From positions 1-6,815 of the forward strand of contig NZ_CALDKF010000061.1 in the NCBI RefSeq assembly GCF_937898925.1: DNA of 6,815 bases, given 5' to 3'. Under the pieces are notes generated by a model, which did not search any database, had not been told where the DNA came from, and was given only the letters and a program-made list of their open reading frames with translations. Both the position numbers and the translations under genes were made by a program. Below are positions 6,191-6,815 of the stretch, in pieces; position 1 is the first letter of the stretch; each line of letters begins with the position of its first letter. The DNA is from an uncultured Methanobrevibacter sp. (GTDB lineage Archaea; Methanobacteriota; Methanobacteria; Methanobacteriales; Methanobacteriaceae).

Positions 6191-6210
6191 TTAAAAATAT
6201 TTATATAAAA
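6191..6210 (+). promoter_or_regulatory. Archaeal promoter (TATA box with A-rich BRE) for the TPR gene
   Basis: TTTATATA at 6200-6207 is an exact match to the methanogen TATA consensus, preceded by an A-rich stretch TTAAAAATA (6191-6199) in the TFB-recognition position. Transcription would start near 6226-6232, leaving a leader of about 55 bases before the ATG at 6285. It sits within the 204-base spacer after apgM, whose first part is the terminator. I see no other element in that spacer. Confidence 0.65.
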
Positions 6211-6284
6211 CGGATTTTATAGTATTTTTATATTACAATAAAAAATTAAACTGATAATAAATAATTCATATAAAGGGGAAAACA

Positions 6285-6815
6285 ATGTCTAGTGTAGAAG
6301 TAAATTTGGAAAAAGCAAGAGCATACAATAAGGTTAAGAAATATGCGGAATCATTAGAGCATTATGAATTGGCATTGGAAGCTGATGGAGAATTAAGCCA
6401 AGGAGATAAGGACAAATATGCTTGGGATTTATACTTTGTAAAAGTTAAGGATAATGAATTCATTGATGAAATCGAGGAGTCTGCTAAAAAGATAGTTAGT
6501 GTTGTTAGTCAAAAGGACTCATCTAAAGCAGCTAAACCATGCCCATACACTTTATCTGTAATCAGATTAATGAAAATCTATACAGAAAATGAAAAGTATT
6601 TGGATGTATTGCGTTGGGCATCTAAATTAGACCCTAAAAAATTAAGCAATCAGCAATTCAAGCCAAATGCAGAAGTGACCATGAATTCCAATAAGGAAAA
6701 TTACTACCTTCAAACCACTAAAGCATTGCTTGAAATTGATAAATACGATCAAACAATCAAATATTGTCAGGATGCATTGGTTACTATGCGAAACGGCAGA
6801 TACTGTTTGCCGGTA
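6285..6815 (+). CDS. TPR-repeat protein of unknown function, 3'-partial
   Basis: An open frame of 177 codons runs from ATG 6285 to the last base with no stop, so the gene continues beyond the window. The start has AAAGGGGA (6272-6279; GGGG at 6275-6278), six bases before the ATG, and a good promoter upstream. The protein is soluble, charged and helical. Residues 5-37 form a TPR-like unit (ARAYNKVKKYAESLEHYELALEAD). Next come YAWDLY (45-50), a helix to about 75, CPYTL (86-90), a helical pair, LDPKKLSNQQF (115-125), and a second TPR-like unit (YYLQTTKALLEIDKYDQTIKYC, 140-161). TPRs bind other proteins. The spacing of YAWxLY, PYT and LDPxxLSN resembles, from memory, a family of TPR proteins found in bacteria and archaea that often carry a cold-shock-like RNA-binding domain at the C terminus. 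That end is not in view, so no function is assigned. Confidence 0.8.
   Translation, partial: MSSVEVNLEKARAYNKVKKYAESLEHYELALEADGELSQGDKDKYAWDLYFVKVKDNEFIDEIEESAKKIVSVVSQKDSSKAAKPCPYTLSVIRLMKIYTENEKYLDVLRWASKLDPKKLSNQQFKPNAEVTMNSNKENYYLQTTKALLEIDKYDQTIKYCQDALVTMRNGRYCLPV

Overview
The window reads as a piece of an archaeal genome, most likely a Methanobacteriales methanogen of the Methanobrevibacter type. The reasons are strong A+T richness in genes and spacers, TATA-box promoters of the TTTATATA form, GGAG/GGGG Shine-Dalgarno sites, U-tract terminators, an archaeal-type phosphoglycerate mutase family protein, a short homoserine dehydrogenase paired with a separate ACT-domain protein, and a very short archaeal-type GatC. 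The species cannot be fixed from the sequence. All recognised genes are on the + strand.

Layout. (1) Bases 1-1683 hold one uninterrupted frame, open at the left edge. Its first ~90 codons are the last two membrane helices of an ABC exporter. It then passes in frame into an asparagine synthetase (AsnB) that lacks its first ~70-80 residues, including the catalytic Cys. (2) 1728-2732 encodes a multi-pass acyltransferase-3 membrane protein of the fucose 4-O-acetylase-like kind. (3) 2898-4693 looks like a co-directional amino-acid cluster: gatC, a two-ACT-domain regulator, and hom (homoserine dehydrogenase). The ACT and hom genes are 11 nt apart and surely co-transcribed. (4) A hairpin/U-tract terminator and a spacer of AGATTATT repeats separate hom from (5) 4869-6080, an alkaline-phosphatase-superfamily enzyme of the archaeal phosphoglycerate mutase / putative homoserine kinase (ThrB2) family. 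(6) A second, stronger terminator and a good archaeal promoter precede (7) 6285-6815, the first 177 codons of a TPR-containing protein that runs off the right edge.

The genes fit an aspartate-family theme: AsnB (Asp to Asn), GatC (Asp-tRNA(Asn) to Asn-tRNA(Asn)), Hom (aspartate semialdehyde to homoserine) with a probable allosteric ACT partner, and an apgM-like protein that may be glycolytic or may phosphorylate homoserine. From memory, Methanothermobacter has the same neighbours (asnB-gatC-ACT-hom-apgM), without the acyltransferase; this should be confirmed.

The most unusual item is the ABC-exporter/AsnB chimera. It is either a true rearrangement, giving a membrane-anchored, glutaminase-dead synthetase or a decaying gene, or an assembly join. 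The sequence alone cannot separate these. I see no CRISPR array, RNA gene, transposase or phage gene.
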